64,000 nt of DNA from G963717155 sp963717155 (GTDB lineage Bacteria; Actinomycetota; Thermoleophilia; Gaiellales; JALYLC01). Below, in pieces: positions 7,886 through 17,125 of this stretch. The translations under genes and the position numbers were made by a program. Every line of letters starts with the position of its first letter. Position 1 is the stretch's first letter. The stretch is from assembly GCA_963717155.1 (NCBI GenBank), contig OY970326.1:1178001-1242000 (forward strand). Reading direction: 5' to 3'. Below the pieces are notes generated by a model that saw nothing but the letters and a program-made list of their open reading frames with translations, was not told the origin of the DNA and ran no database searches.

Positions 7886-8518
7886 GCCTTCTCGTCGCGG
7901 GCGAGACGCTCGCGCTGGTCGGGCCGTCCGGGGCGGGCAAGAGCACCGTGCTCCGGGCGATCGCCGGGCTCCTGCGACCGGAGTCGGGACGCGTCGCGCT
8001 GGACGACGACGTGTGGTTCGACGCTGCTCGTCGCATCAACCTGGCGCCGGAGGATCGATCCGTCGGGCTCGTGTTCCAGCACTACGCCCTGTTCCCGCAC
8101 ATGTCGGTGCAGCGGAACGTCGAGTTCGGCGGAAAGGCGCGCGCAGCCGAGCTGCTCGAGCGCCTCGGTATCGCAACGCTTGCGGCCGCGCGGCCGCACC
8201 AGCTCTCGGGAGGCGAGCGCCAGCGTGTCGCGCTCGCCCGCGCCCTCGCGCGCGAGCCGCGAGTCCTGCTGCTCGACGAGCCGCTCTCGGCCCTCGATCC
8301 GCACACCCGCGACACGGTGCGCGAGGAGCTCGCGGGTCACCTGCACGGGTTCGGCCTGCCGACCGTCCTCGTGACGCACGACGCGGCGGATGCGATCGCG
8401 CTCGCGGACCGCATCGGCGTGCTGCGCGACGGCCGCATCGTCCAGCTCGGGAACCCCGGCAGAGCTCCAGGACGCGCCGGCCGATGCGTTCGTCGCGCGC
8501 GTGTTCGGCGAGCGCTGA
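7828..8518 (+). CDS. modC: Molybdate ABC transporter ATP-binding protein ModC (one apparent frameshift)
   Basis: About 229 residues. Walker A GPSGAGKST, Q-loop QHYALFPHM, signature LSGGERQR, Walker B LLLDEPLSALD, H-loop LVTHDAADA. The reading frame runs cleanly to about 8455. After that the natural C-terminus (AELQDAPADAFVARVFGER, stop at 8516-8518) lies in the +1 frame, so one base appears to be inserted in the CCCCGG run near 8455. Without correction the frame would run on into LemA, an artificial fusion. It lacks the C-terminal molybdate-binding domain of long ModC forms, so sensing may fall to the HTH-TOBE regulator. The start at 7828 overlaps modB. Confidence 0.85.
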
Positions 8519-8541
8519 GCGGATCGCGCAGACTTCCGAGC

Positions 8542-9096
8542 ATGCTCCCCGTCCTGATCGTGGTCGGCGTCGTCCTGCTCGTCGTGGTCGTCTGGGCCGT
8601 GTTCGTCGGAAACCGGTTCGTGCGGCTCCGAAACGAGTCTCGCCAGGCCCTCTCCGGCATCGACATCCAGCTCCAGCGGCGCGCCGACCTCATCCCGAAT
8701 CTCGTCGCCGTCGTCAGGGGCTACGCGGCGCACGAGAGCGAGACGCTCGACGCCGTGACGCAGGGCCGGGCCGAGCTGATCGCGGCGCGGACCGTCGGTG
8801 AGAAGGGCGATGCCGCCGCCGGGACGACCGCCGCGCTCGGCCGGCTGTTCGCGGTCGCCGAGGCATATCCGGACCTCAAGGCGAACGAGGTCTTCCTCAA
8901 GCTGCAGCAGCAGCTCACGGACATCGAGGACCTTCTCGCGTCTGCCCGCAACTACTACAACGCCGTCGTCCGTCGGTACAACAACGCGATCTCGGTGTTT
9001 CCCGGCCGGCTCATCGCGGGGCACAGGTTCACGCGGGCGGAGTTCTTCCAGGCCGATGCCGCCGATCGAGAAGGTCCGCCCAAGGTGACGACGTGA
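8542..9096 (+). CDS. lemA: LemA family membrane protein
   Basis: A 184-residue protein. One N-terminal membrane helix (residues 3-23, Val/Leu-rich) precedes a helical bundle with the family's RRADLIPNLV motif near residue 48 and the NYYNAVVRRYNNAISVFPG block near residue 135. The function of LemA is not settled. In many bacteria it sits beside HtpX-type proteases, as here, where the stop overlaps the protease GTG by 4 bp (GTGA). Confidence 0.9.
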   Translation: MLPVLIVVGVVLLVVVVWAVFVGNRFVRLRNESRQALSGIDIQLQRRADLIPNLVAVVRGYAAHESETLDAVTQGRAELIAARTVGEKGDAAAGTTAALGRLFAVAEAYPDLKANEVFLKLQQQLTDIEDLLASARNYYNAVVRRYNNAISVFPGRLIAGHRFTRAEFFQADAADREGPPKVTT

Positions 9097-10052
9097 CGCT
9101 CCAGGAGCAGATCCGCGCGAACCGTTGGCGCACGCTGCTCGTGTACGTCATGTTCGCGCTGCTCGCTGCCGGGCTCGCGGCGCTCCTGGGCCTCGCCTTC
9201 GGAACCGGGTTTCTCGTGTTCTTCGGGGTGCTCTCGATCGCCTATGGCATCTTCTCGTGGTTCTCGGCGGGACGGATCATCGCTGCCGCGGCGGGTGCCG
9301 TGAAGGTCGACCCGAAGCAGTACCCCGAGGCGTGGGGCGCACTCGAGACCGTCGCAATCGGCGCGGGCCTGCCGAGCACGCCTCCGCTCTACATCATCCA
9401 GGACCCGGCCCCGAACGCCTTCGCCGCCGGGCGCGATCCCGAGCACGCCTACGTCGCGGTCACGACGGGCCTGCTCGACACGATGCCGCGGCGGGAGCTC
9501 GAGGCGGTGCTCGCGCACGAGGTGTCGCATGTCCGCAATCGCGACGTGCGTCTGATGAGCCTCGCCGCGGTGCTCGTCGGCGTCATCGCGCTGGTCTCCG
9601 ACCTCGTCCTCAAGCTCACGCTGTTCGGCGGAGCGGGCCGTGACCGCCGCGACCAGGGCGCCGGCAACGTGTTCGTTCTGGTCGGGGTGCTCGCGGCGGC
9701 GATCCTGGCGCCGCTCGCCGCGTCGCTGCTCCAGCTCGCGCTCTCCCGGCGCCGGGAGTACCTCGCCGACGCCTCGGCGGCCGAGGTGACCGGCGATGCC
9801 GAGGGCATGGCGCTGGCGCTGAAGCGGCTGCTGGTCGACACGAAGGTGACGACGCGCATCACGAACGCGACGGCGCACCTGTACATCGAGTCGCCCACGA
9901 ACCAGCGCTCGCACCAGCACTTCGCAGGGCTCTGGAACACCCACCCGTCGCTCGAGTCGCGGATCGAGCGGCTGGAGGAGGCCGGAGGGTTCACGACGCC
10001 GGAGCTGACCGATCGCGCGCCGGTGGGCTCGGCGCCGCAGGGCGCGCACTGA
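9093..10052 (+). CDS. HtpX-like M48 zinc metalloprotease
   Basis: A 319-residue membrane protease. Two N-terminal helices (about 15-60), then the zinc motif HEVSH at about residue 141 inside LEAVLAHEVSHVRNRD, then a hydrophobic segment pair, and the third zinc ligand in RREYLADA at about residue 221. These are hallmarks of the M48B family that degrades misfolded membrane proteins. GTG start at 9093 overlaps lemA. The LemA-HtpX pairing is common, so the two probably act together in envelope quality control. Confidence 0.9.
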   Translation: MTLQEQIRANRWRTLLVYVMFALLAAGLAALLGLAFGTGFLVFFGVLSIAYGIFSWFSAGRIIAAAAGAVKVDPKQYPEAWGALETVAIGAGLPSTPPLYIIQDPAPNAFAAGRDPEHAYVAVTTGLLDTMPRRELEAVLAHEVSHVRNRDVRLMSLAAVLVGVIALVSDLVLKLTLFGGAGRDRRDQGAGNVFVLVGVLAAAILAPLAASLLQLALSRRREYLADASAAEVTGDAEGMALALKRLLVDTKVTTRITNATAHLYIESPTNQRSHQHFAGLWNTHPSLESRIERLEEAGGFTTPELTDRAPVGSAPQGAH

Positions 10053-11040
10053 TGCAGGCAGTTCCCCTCGGCCGGCAAGGCCTCACCGTCGCGCGCCAGG
10101 GCCTCGGCTGCATGGGCATGTCCGAGTTCTACGGCGCCGGCTGACGACGACGGAGTCGATCGCGACGATCCACCGCGCGCTCGAGCTCGGCGTGACGTTG
10201 CTCGACACCGCCGACATCTACGGCCCGCACACGAACGAGCGGCTCGTCGGCCGCGCGATCGCCGGCCGGCGCGACCGCGGTCGTGCTGGCGACGAAGTTC
10301 GGGATCGTCCGCGACTCCGACGAACCCGAGCGCCGCGCGGCGTCGAACGGCAGGCCCGACTACGTGCGGCGCGCCTGCGAGGCCTCGCTCCAGCGGCTCG
10401 GCGTCGACCACATCGACCTCTACTACCTGCACCGCGTCGACCCGACACGCCGATCGAGGAGACCGTCGGCGCGATGGCCGAGCTCGTCGCGCGCAGGGCA
10501 AGGTGCGCTACCTCGGCCTCTCCGAGGCGGCGCCGCGAGACGATCCGCCGCGCGCACGCCGTGCACCCGATCTCCGCGCTGCAGACCGAGTACTCGCTGT
10601 GGGCGCGCGACCCGGAGGCCGAGATCCTGCCGACGGTCCGCGAGCTCGGGCATCGGCTTCGTGCCGTACAGCCCGCTCGGCCGCGGCTTCCTCACCGGCA
10701 CGATCACGCACGCTCGACGACCTCGGCGCGGACGACTTCCGCCGCTGCCAGCCGCGCTTCCAGGGCGACAACTTGGACGCGCAACATCGCGATCGTCGAG
10801 CGCATCGACGCGATCGCCGCCGAGAAGGGCGTGACGCCCGCCCAGATCGCGCTCGCGTGGGTGCACGCGCAGGGCGAGGACGTCGTCCCGATCCCCGGCA
10901 CGAAGCGCCGCAGGTACCTCGAGGAGAACGTCGCCGCGCTCGACGTCGCAGCTCGGCGCGGACGATCTCGCGCGCTCGAACGGCGCCGGCGCGGCGCCGC
11001 CGGCGACCGCTACGCCGACATGTCGCGCATCAACCTGTAG
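10052..11040 (+). pseudogene. Aldo/keto reductase, broken by about eight or more apparent frameshifts
   Basis: Starting at ATG 10052, conceptual joining of frames gives a nearly complete aldo/keto reductase of the Tas/YakC type: QGLGCMGMSEFYGAG, LLDTADIYGPHTNERLVGRAI, LATKFGIVRD, LQRLGVDHIDLYYLHRVDP, FVPYSPLGRGFLTGTI, and a C-terminus VPIPGTKRRRYLEENVAAL ending at 11040. The DTADIYG aspartate/tyrosine and the LATKFG lysine of the catalytic tetrad are present. The frame changes near 10139, 10275, 10447, 10495, 10545, 10650, 10712, 10785 and 10960. All blocks are well conserved and only reading frame is lost, which is as expected for indel errors or very recent decay. It follows htpX with a 1-base overlap. 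Confidence 0.75.
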
Positions 11041-11050
11041 GCTCGGGGAA

Positions 11051-11567
11051 GTGGGCAGCGGCTCGTCGGTCCCTCCGGGCAGGTTCGTGTACATCGGCCG
11101 CGTCCGCTCGCCGTTCACGACCCTCGAGGGAATGCCGTTGCAGACCGTCGCGGCCGAGCGGGGTCGCCGGAACGCGTCGAGCTCGACGCCGAGTTCGCTC
11201 CGGCGCTGCGGGATCTCGCGGCGCTTCTCGCATGCCTGGCTGCTGTGCGACCTCGATCGGTCGTCGGGGTTCGAGGTCGAGGTCGTCCCGTACCTCGACG
11301 ACCAGCCACGCAGCCTGTTCGCGACGCGCAGCCCGCGTCGGCCAAGCCCGATCGGGCTCTCGGTGGTGCGCGTCGTCGGCGTCGAGGGACTCGATCCTGC
11401 ACGTGGAGGAGCTCGACCTGCTCGACGGCACGCCCGTGCTCGACATCAAGCCCTACGTTCCGCTGTTCGACGCCCGCGAGACCACGAGGATCGGCTGGTT
11501 CGGGGAGGCTGCGGAGCGCGTGTTCGAGGTGCGCTCCGATGCGCGCTACGAGCCGCCAGATCAGTAA
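11051..11567 (+). pseudogene. TsaA/TrmO-like protein (tRNA t6A37 methyltransferase family), frameshifted
   Basis: Joined frames give about 172 residues: YIGRVRSPF near the start, FSHAWLLCDLDRS, a TRSPRRPSPIGLSVVRV block, ELDLLDGTPVLDIKPYVPLFD, ending EPPDQ. The RSPRRPNPIGLS and LDGTPVLDIKPY motifs are diagnostic of the UPF0066/TsaA family, which includes TrmO, a SAM-dependent methyltransferase of N6-threonylcarbamoyladenosine in tRNA. GTG start at 11051. Frame changes lie near 11150, 11215 and in 11290-11400. Family assignment is firm; TrmO activity is inferred. Confidence 0.75.
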
Positions 11568-11576
11568 CCTCATCGT

Positions 11577-12107
11577 GTGAAGGCCGATCCCGATGCCGAT
11601 CTGCTGCCCGGCGAGTGGGCAGTGCTCGGCGCGCTGACGCAGGGTCGGAGCCATGGCTTCGCAGTCGCGCGGCGCCTCGCCCCGACCGGCGACCTCGGGC
11701 GGGTCTGGAGCATGAGCCGCCCGCGCGTGTACCGGGCGATCAACGACCTGGCGGCGGCGCGGGCTGATCGAGCCGGTCGGCGAGATGAAGAGCGAGCGGG
11801 GTCCGAACGGGGTGGTGTACGGCGTGACCGATCTCGGACGCGCGAACGTTGCGACGTGGCTGGCGACCCCGGTCGATCACGTCCGCGACACGCGCAGCAG
11901 CCTGCTCCTCAAGCTCGCGTTCCTGCACGCCGCCGGCGATCCGAGCGGGCCGCTGCTCGAGGCTCAGGCCGCGCTGCTGGAGCCGAAGCTCGCGAGCCTC
12001 GAGGATGCGCTCGGCGCGCGAGCGGGTTCGACGCCGTCGTCCTGCGCTACCGGGTCGCGTCGATTCGCAGCGTGCTCGAGTTCGTCCGCGCCGTCCGCGA
12101 GGCCTGA
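11577..12107 (+). pseudogene. PadR-family transcriptional regulator, frameshifted
   Basis: Joined frames give about 176 residues: an N-terminal winged helix (LPGEWAVLGALTQGRSHGFAVARRL ... SRPRVYRAINDL) and a C-terminal helical part (TRSSLLLKLAFLHAAGDPSGPLLEAQ ... VLEFVRAVREA). This matches PadR regulators with a vir C-like dimerisation tail. The frame changes near 11757 and 12022. GTG start at 11577 comes 10 bp after the TsaA-like gene. Confidence 0.75.
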
Positions 12108-12170
12108 CCGCTTCACAGGAAGTCCGAGGGCTGACCCGCGGCGCACCGAGCACGTGTCTACGCTGACGCC

Positions 12171-12374
12171 ATGAAACTCAGCGCACGCAACCAGATTCCT
12201 GCCACGGTCACCGGCATCACGCGCGGCGAGGCGATCGCGAACGTCGAGCTCGATGCGGGCGGCGTCCGACTCGTCGCGTCCATCACGGTCGAGGCAGTAC
12301 GGGAGCTCGGGCTCACCGAGGGCTCGAAGGTGACGGCGATCGTCAAGGCCTCGGACGTCCTGATCGGCGTGTAG
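12171..12374 (+). CDS. Molbindin (single TOBE/Mop domain protein)
   Basis: A 67-residue protein consisting of one Mop/TOBE domain: it starts MKLSARNQIPATVTGI and ends with the typical VTAIVKASDVLIGV. Known: such proteins (Mop, molbindin) form hexamers that store molybdate or tungstate in the cytoplasm. It lies about 3.6 kb downstream of modC, separated by three broken genes, so it may have been part of the molybdenum cluster. It is followed by a strong hairpin, probably its terminator. Confidence 0.92.
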   Translation: MKLSARNQIPATVTGITRGEAIANVELDAGGVRLVASITVEAVRELGLTEGSKVTAIVKASDVLIGV

Positions 12375-12415
12375 CGTCCGGCGCCGACGACGCGCCCTGA
12401 CGCGCTGAATGTTCC

Positions 12416-12446
12416 GGCGAGGGGGAGCACCCTGCTCCTCCTCGCC
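12416..12446 (+). terminator. Hairpin terminator after the molbindin gene
   Basis: A 14-bp stem with one mismatch (GGCGAGGGGGAGCA pairing with TGCTCCTCCTCGCC) and a 3-base CCC loop. There is no T-tract, as is common in high-GC actinobacteria. It separates the molbindin gene from the next gene, whose GTG lies 24 bp on. Confidence 0.6.
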
Positions 12447-12469
12447 GAGCTTCCTGCTATCCAACACGC

Positions 12470-14372
12470 GTGACGCTCGATCGCCTGTTCCAACCGCTGA
12501 CGATCGGTCCGGTCGAGATCCCGTGCCGCATCGTCTCGGCCTCGCACCAGACGACGCTCGTTCACGACCACCTCCCGACTGACGACTTCGTCGCCTACCA
12601 GTCGGCCCGCGCGGAGGGCGGGGTCGGCCTGATCGTGATGGAGGCGGTCGCGATCGCGCCGGCCGGCCTCCTGACGGCGCACACGATCGGGGGCTACCTC
12701 GACGGCACCGTCGAGGCGTACCGTCGCGTCGCGCGGGCGGTGCAGAGCCACGGGACCCGGCTCTTCGTGCAGCTGTTCCACGGCGGACGCGAGCTGCTCG
12801 CATCGGCTCCGCGCCCCGTCGCGGTGTCGTCGTCGGCGCTCCCGAGCCACCGCTACCACAGCGAGCCGCGAGCGCTCCGGACGGCCGAGGTCGAGGAGAC
12901 CGTTCGCGCGTACGGTCGCTGCGCGGCACTTGCCGCCGAGGCGGGACTCGACGGCATCGAGGTCACGGCCGCGCACGGCTACCTCGCCGAGCAGTTCTTC
13001 AACCCGGCCTGGAATCTGCGTACCGATCGCTACGGAGAGGGGTCGCGGTTCATCAGCGAGGTGCTCGCCGCGGTGCGCGAGGCTGCGCCCGGGCTCGCGC
13101 TCGGGATCCGCCTGAGTGCGGACTCCGCGCCGGCGCAGGCGGTCGCCGCCGAGCTGGCGTCGCTCGTCGACTACGTCCACGTCGCGATCGGTAACTCCGC
13201 CACCTTCGACGGGTGCGTGAACATCGTCCCGCCACCCACCGTCCCGCGGAACGCGATCGCCGAGCTCACGGGACCGTTCCGCGTCGGACCGCCGCTCATC
13301 GCGACGACGCGCGTGATCGACCCGGTCGACGCCGACCGCATGATCGGCGAGCAGGTCGCCGACGCGTTCGGCATGAACCGGGCCCTGATCACCGACCCGG
13401 AGATGCCCCGCAAGGCCCGCGCCGGCGATACGGACGCGATCCTCCGATGCATCGGCTGCAACGTCTGCATCGCGCACTACCACGCCGAGACGCCGATCCG
13501 CTGCGCGCAGAACCCGCGAACCGGGAGGGAGCGGACGCTGCCACGCGCCGGTCCCGGGTTCGGCCCCGCGGCGCGTCGTCGTCGTCGGCGCCGGGCCGGC
13601 CGGTCTCGCCGCCGCCGATGAGGCTGCGAGCGCCGGCCACGAGGTGATCGTGCTCGAGCGCTCGGGCGTGATCGGCGGCCAGGTGTGGCTGGCGGGCCAC
13701 GGACCCTCGCACCGCGAGCTGGCCGCCTCGCTCACGCGCAACTACGACCAGCGGCTCGACCGTCCGAACGTCGACCTCCGGCTCGGGGTCACGGCCGATG
13801 CAGATACCGTCGCGGGGCACGAGCCGGACGTGGTCATCGTCGCCACGGGCGCGCGTCCGTTCGAGTCTGCGCACCATCCTCGACGGTGTCGCGGTGCTGC
13901 AACGTGTGGGAGATCCTCGCGGGCGCGCGGCCGAACGGCCGCATCGTGATCAGCGACTGGGGCGGCGATGCGGCGGCGCTCGACTGCGCCGAGCTGCTGG
14001 CGGAGGAGGGGTGCGATGTGACCCTGGCCGTCGGCTCCGTGCTACCCGGCGAGACGTTGCACCAGTACGTCCGGAACAGCTACATCGGTCGCCTCAGCCG
14101 CGCCGGCGTGCCGATCCGGCACTACCTCGGCCTGCACTCGGCGGACGCGGGCAGCGATCCGGTTCCGCAACATCTTCGCCCCCGAGCTCGAGACCGTGAT
14201 CGAGGCGGACGTGCTCGCGCTGTCGCATGGCCGGGTGCCGAACGACGAGCTCGCGGAGGAGCTGCGTCAGATCGGCATGAACGTCCACGAGGCGGGCGAC
14301 TGCCAGTCGCCGCGGTCGATCGAGGAGGCGATCCTCGAGGGAACGCTCGCCGCGCGGGCCGTCGTCAGCTAG
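12470..14372 (+). CDS. Old yellow enzyme-type NADH:flavin oxidoreductase / 2,4-dienoyl-CoA reductase-like protein (about three apparent frameshifts)
   Basis: About 634 residues when joined. N-terminal TIM barrel with FMN site (residues 1-320; FQPLTIGPVEIPCRIV at the start, EVTAAHGYLAEQFFNP with the catalytic-type His/Tyr), then a 4Fe-4S motif CIGCNVC...IRC near residue 325-345, then an FAD/NAD domain with VVVVGAGPAGLAAADEA. The order matches FadH/trimethylamine dehydrogenase-type enzymes. Frame changes near 13565, 13868 and 14160. The first 1.1 kb is intact. The C-terminus ends at 14372, overlapping the convergent methyltransferase by 8 bp. The substrate cannot be deduced. It could reduce unsaturated acyl-CoA or other enoyl compounds. 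Confidence 0.82.
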
Positions 14373-15141
14373 CGGAGCGGCGCGCCGAGACGACGTACGC
14401 GAGGTTCTGCTCGACGAACGCGCCGGTCGGCTCGAGCTGCGAGAGACGTTCCGTCAGCTCGGCCAGCAGCTCGTCCATGCGCGAGCCGAGCAGCTGGCGG
14501 ATGCGCTCGCGCGAGCTGACGTGGCCGACGTAGCGCTCGACCGTGTACGCGACGGGCTGCTCGAACGTCGTGCGCGTGTAGTTCTCGAACCCCGGACGCA
14601 GGAGCTGCGGGACGGTGCCGATGCCGTAGATCGCACCGGCCAGCAGTGACCTGCCGGTCAGGCGCGTCGCGATCTCGTCGACGAGGTAGGTGTACGGCGT
14701 CTCGGGCGTCGGGTACTTCCAGACGTAGGCGACGTAGCCGCCCGGCCGGAGCACTCGCAGGATCTCGTCGGTCGAGTCCGGCTCCTCGAACCAGTGCGCG
14801 GCCTGGGCGGCGACGATGAGGTCGGCCGAGCCGTCTGGCAGCGGGAGCTCCTCGGCGCGCCCTGGCATGAAGCGGGCCCTGTCGCCAAGCGTGCTCTCTG
14901 CGCGGGCGAGCATCTCGGCATCGGGATCGACGCCCACGACTCGCGCGCCGCGCTCGATCAGCGGGCGGCTCGAGAGGCCCGTGCCGCAGCCGACATCGAC
15001 CACGTCCGCGCCGTCGACGAGGCCGCAACGGCGTGCAAGGTGGTCCCAGACCAGGCCGGTGTAGCCGAGCCGGTACGCCTCGTAGGCGTCCGCGACCCTG
15101 CCGAAGCGCGGCGCGCGCGAGGGTAGGTAACCGTACGGCAC
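14365..15141 (-). CDS. Class I SAM-dependent methyltransferase
   Basis: A 258-residue soluble protein. SAM-binding motif I is VVDVGCGTGLSSRPL (about residue 48), the acidic end of strand 2 is VVGVDPD, and motif post-II is the AAQAAHWFEEPD segment typical of the Methyltransf_11/UbiE-like group. The C-terminal half is more variable and probably holds the substrate site, which is unknown. It is the last gene of a leftward group whose upstream neighbour is the beta-lactamase-like gene (44 bp gap). Confidence 0.88.
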   Translation of the reverse strand: MPYGYLPSRAPRFGRVADAYEAYRLGYTGLVWDHLARRCGLVDGADVVDVGCGTGLSSRPLIERGARVVGVDPDAEMLARAESTLGDRARFMPGRAEELPLPDGSADLIVAAQAAHWFEEPDSTDEILRVLRPGGYVAYVWKYPTPETPYTYLVDEIATRLTGRSLLAGAIYGIGTVPQLLRPGFENYTRTTFEQPVAYTVERYVGHVSSRERIRQLLGSRMDELLAELTERLSQLEPTGAFVEQNLAYVVSARRSAS

Positions 15142-15185
15142 GACCCGAATCTACAGGCTCGCGGCCGAACGCGCTGCGTTGTGGC

Positions 15186-16268
15186 TCACGCGGGGACGAG
15201 GCGCTTGACTGCGAGACGGAGGACACGGGCGCCGTAGGCCCGGCTCTCGGTGTACGACACCGACGGGGCCTGCGTCATGATCACGAGCACGAGGATGCCG
15301 TGCGGCGTGAAGACCAGCGAGGCATCGTGCTGGACGATGCCGAGCCAGCCGGCCTTGTGGGCCACGGGTGCGTTCGTCGACGGGCGCACCAGGCCCGGAT
15401 AGCGCGCGTGCAGCAGCAGCCAGACCGCGACGCGGGCCTTGCGTTCGGTCAGCCCGAGCGCGTGTGCCGGCCCTCGCCCCGACATCGCCTGGGCGAGCGA
15501 CGTGAGCAGCATCCCGAGATCGTGTGCGGTCGTGTGCTTCCCGAGCGGGATCGATGGTGGATCGTCGTCCGCGTCGGGGGGGACCTCGGCGTTCGTCAGG
15601 TAGCCGCCGTACATGATCGTGTCCGTCGCTCCGAGCTTGTCGATACACGAGTCGACGATGGCGCTCCCGCCACTCGTCGAGCCGCCGAGGTGCGTGAGCA
15701 CGGCGTCTGCCGCCGAGTTCGACGAGTCGAAGATCATCTGCTCGTAGGTCGCGAACCAGCCGCTCGTGACCGGATCCGCATCGTCGTGCGCGAGCGTGCA
15801 GAGGAGGATCGCGAGCTTGAGCGTGCTGGCGCCGGTGAACGCCGCACCGGCGTTCCACGATGCGGCGCGACCACCCGGCTCGAGCCCGGCCGCCCAGACG
15901 GCCGATATCGCGCCGCCTGCCGAGCTGCCGCGCAAGGCGCGTTGAGACCTGGCGTCGACGCGGCGCGGCCGAACGACGCGCCAGGACGCCGCCGGCAGCC
16001 CGAAAACGGGCCGCACGACGCGTCGCCCGAGCAGCTTCCCGCCGCGCAGGAAGCGCACGGTGATCGTCACGTCGCGGGGTGGCAGGCCGGTCGGCCCGAA
16101 CGAGAACCTCGTCTGGCCGGGACGGAGTGCCACGCGATGCAGGCGCCTGCCGTCGACGAGGACGCGCACGGTCGTCGTCCCGCGCGGCGCCCGTCCCGAG
16201 AACACCCCTGCGTTCGCCTCGAACGCTGCGGGCGCGGTCAGCACCGCCGGCGGCGCGTGGGCCGTCAT
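15186..16268 (-). CDS. Class A beta-lactamase-like serine hydrolase with N-terminal extension
   Basis: A 360-residue protein. Residues 1-105 are a beta-rich, Arg-rich domain not found in plain beta-lactamases, without a clear signal peptide. The catalytic part shows the SxxK motif as STLK (within FTGASTLKLAILL), an SxN motif as SSN (FDSSNSAAD), and KAG in place of KTG (HKAGWLGIVQHD). That order is typical of class A-like penicillin-interacting hydrolases. ATG start at 16268 overlaps the upstream hydrolase stop (ATGA). True beta-lactamase activity is doubtful. A peptidoglycan or amidase role is equally possible. Confidence 0.75.
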   Translation of the reverse strand: MTAHAPPAVLTAPAAFEANAGVFSGRAPRGTTTVRVLVDGRRLHRVALRPGQTRFSFGPTGLPPRDVTITVRFLRGGKLLGRRVVRPVFGLPAASWRVVRPRRVDARSQRALRGSSAGGAISAVWAAGLEPGGRAASWNAGAAFTGASTLKLAILLCTLAHDDADPVTSGWFATYEQMIFDSSNSAADAVLTHLGGSTSGGSAIVDSCIDKLGATDTIMYGGYLTNAEVPPDADDDPPSIPLGKHTTAHDLGMLLTSLAQAMSGRGPAHALGLTERKARVAVWLLLHARYPGLVRPSTNAPVAHKAGWLGIVQHDASLVFTPHGILVLVIMTQAPSVSYTESRAYGARVLRLAVKRLVPA

Positions 16269-17125
16269 CCCGCCGCCATCGCCAGGATCTCGTCGGCAAC
16301 CCGTGTCGCGATCGGATCGCGCACGAGCGCACCGTGCGTCGATTCCTCGATGTCGACGAGCCGGAGTGCGGGCACCTCGGCCCGCGCCGCGGCGAGCGTT
16401 GCCTCGGGCAGCATCTGCACGAGCGGGTCTCCTCCCACGCCGCCGAGCGCGCGGATCACCAGCACCGGGCACCCGATCGACGCCAGCGGCTCGTTCCGTG
16501 CGGTGTGGGCAGCGATCGAGGCCACGTCGGAGTCGAACGCCTCGATCGGCATCACGGGGGTCAGGAGATCGCCTGCTGGTTGCAGCTCGTAGGTGAGCTC
16601 CTCGAGGACGTCGGGCGTCGCCTCGATCTCGCGGTCGGCGGCGTACGCCTCGACGTCTGCGAACGTTCGGTCGAGCCGTGCCCGGTCATCGGCGAACACC
16701 GCGTGGACGAGCTCGACAGGCACCGGATACGGCGCCCACAGGCCTCCGTCGAGGAGCACGACGCCCGAGCTCGCGTCGGGCCGGCGAGCGGCGGCGATCG
16801 CGACGACGAACGCGCCGAGCGAGTGCCCGCACAGGAGCGGCCGTCGCAGCCCGAGCGCGTCGATCGACCGCCACAGATCGGACGCGTGACGTTCGATGCC
16901 GAACGGCCCGCTGCCCGGAGAGCGCCCGCGACCTCGCAGGTCGAAAGCGACGACTCGCCGGGCCGGTGCGAGGTGCAGGGCGAGCGCCGAGACTGCGCGG
17001 TGGGTCGCGAAGATCCCTGGCACGAGAACGACCGCGGGCTCGGCACCTGGCCACTCGCCGTACGCGAGGTCGCCCGCGATCCCTTCGACCGACGCTGTGT
17101 GCCTGCTCAGCTGAACGCCGCCCAC
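16265..17125 (-). CDS. Alpha/beta hydrolase
   Basis: About 286 residues with the alpha/beta hydrolase fold: oxyanion region VVLVPGIFATHRAVSAL, strand-5 nucleophile elbow CGHSLGAFV (Ser of GHSLG, about residue 104), and the C-terminal histidine in IEESTHGALV. The start is uncertain. GTG at 17125 is the first in-frame start and overlaps the AEC transporter gene by 19 bp. Translationally coupled to the beta-lactamase-like gene downstream. Substrate unknown. Confidence 0.82.
   Translation of the reverse strand: MGGVQLSRHTASVEGIAGDLAYGEWPGAEPAVVLVPGIFATHRAVSALALHLAPARRVVAFDLRGRGRSPGSGPFGIERHASDLWRSIDALGLRRPLLCGHSLGAFVVAIAAARRPDASSGVVLLDGGLWAPYPVPVELVHAVFADDRARLDRTFADVEAYAADREIEATPDVLEELTYELQPAGDLLTPVMPIEAFDSDVASIAAHTARNEPLASIGCPVLVIRALGGVGGDPLVQMLPEATLAAARAEVPALRLVDIEESTHGALVRDPIATRVADEILAMAAG

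Noticed and set aside
7828..9096. A ModC-LemA fusion protein
   Set aside because: The open frame links them only because one base appears inserted near 8455. The proper ModC end with its own stop (8516-8518) exists in the next frame, and LemA has its own ATG and membrane start.
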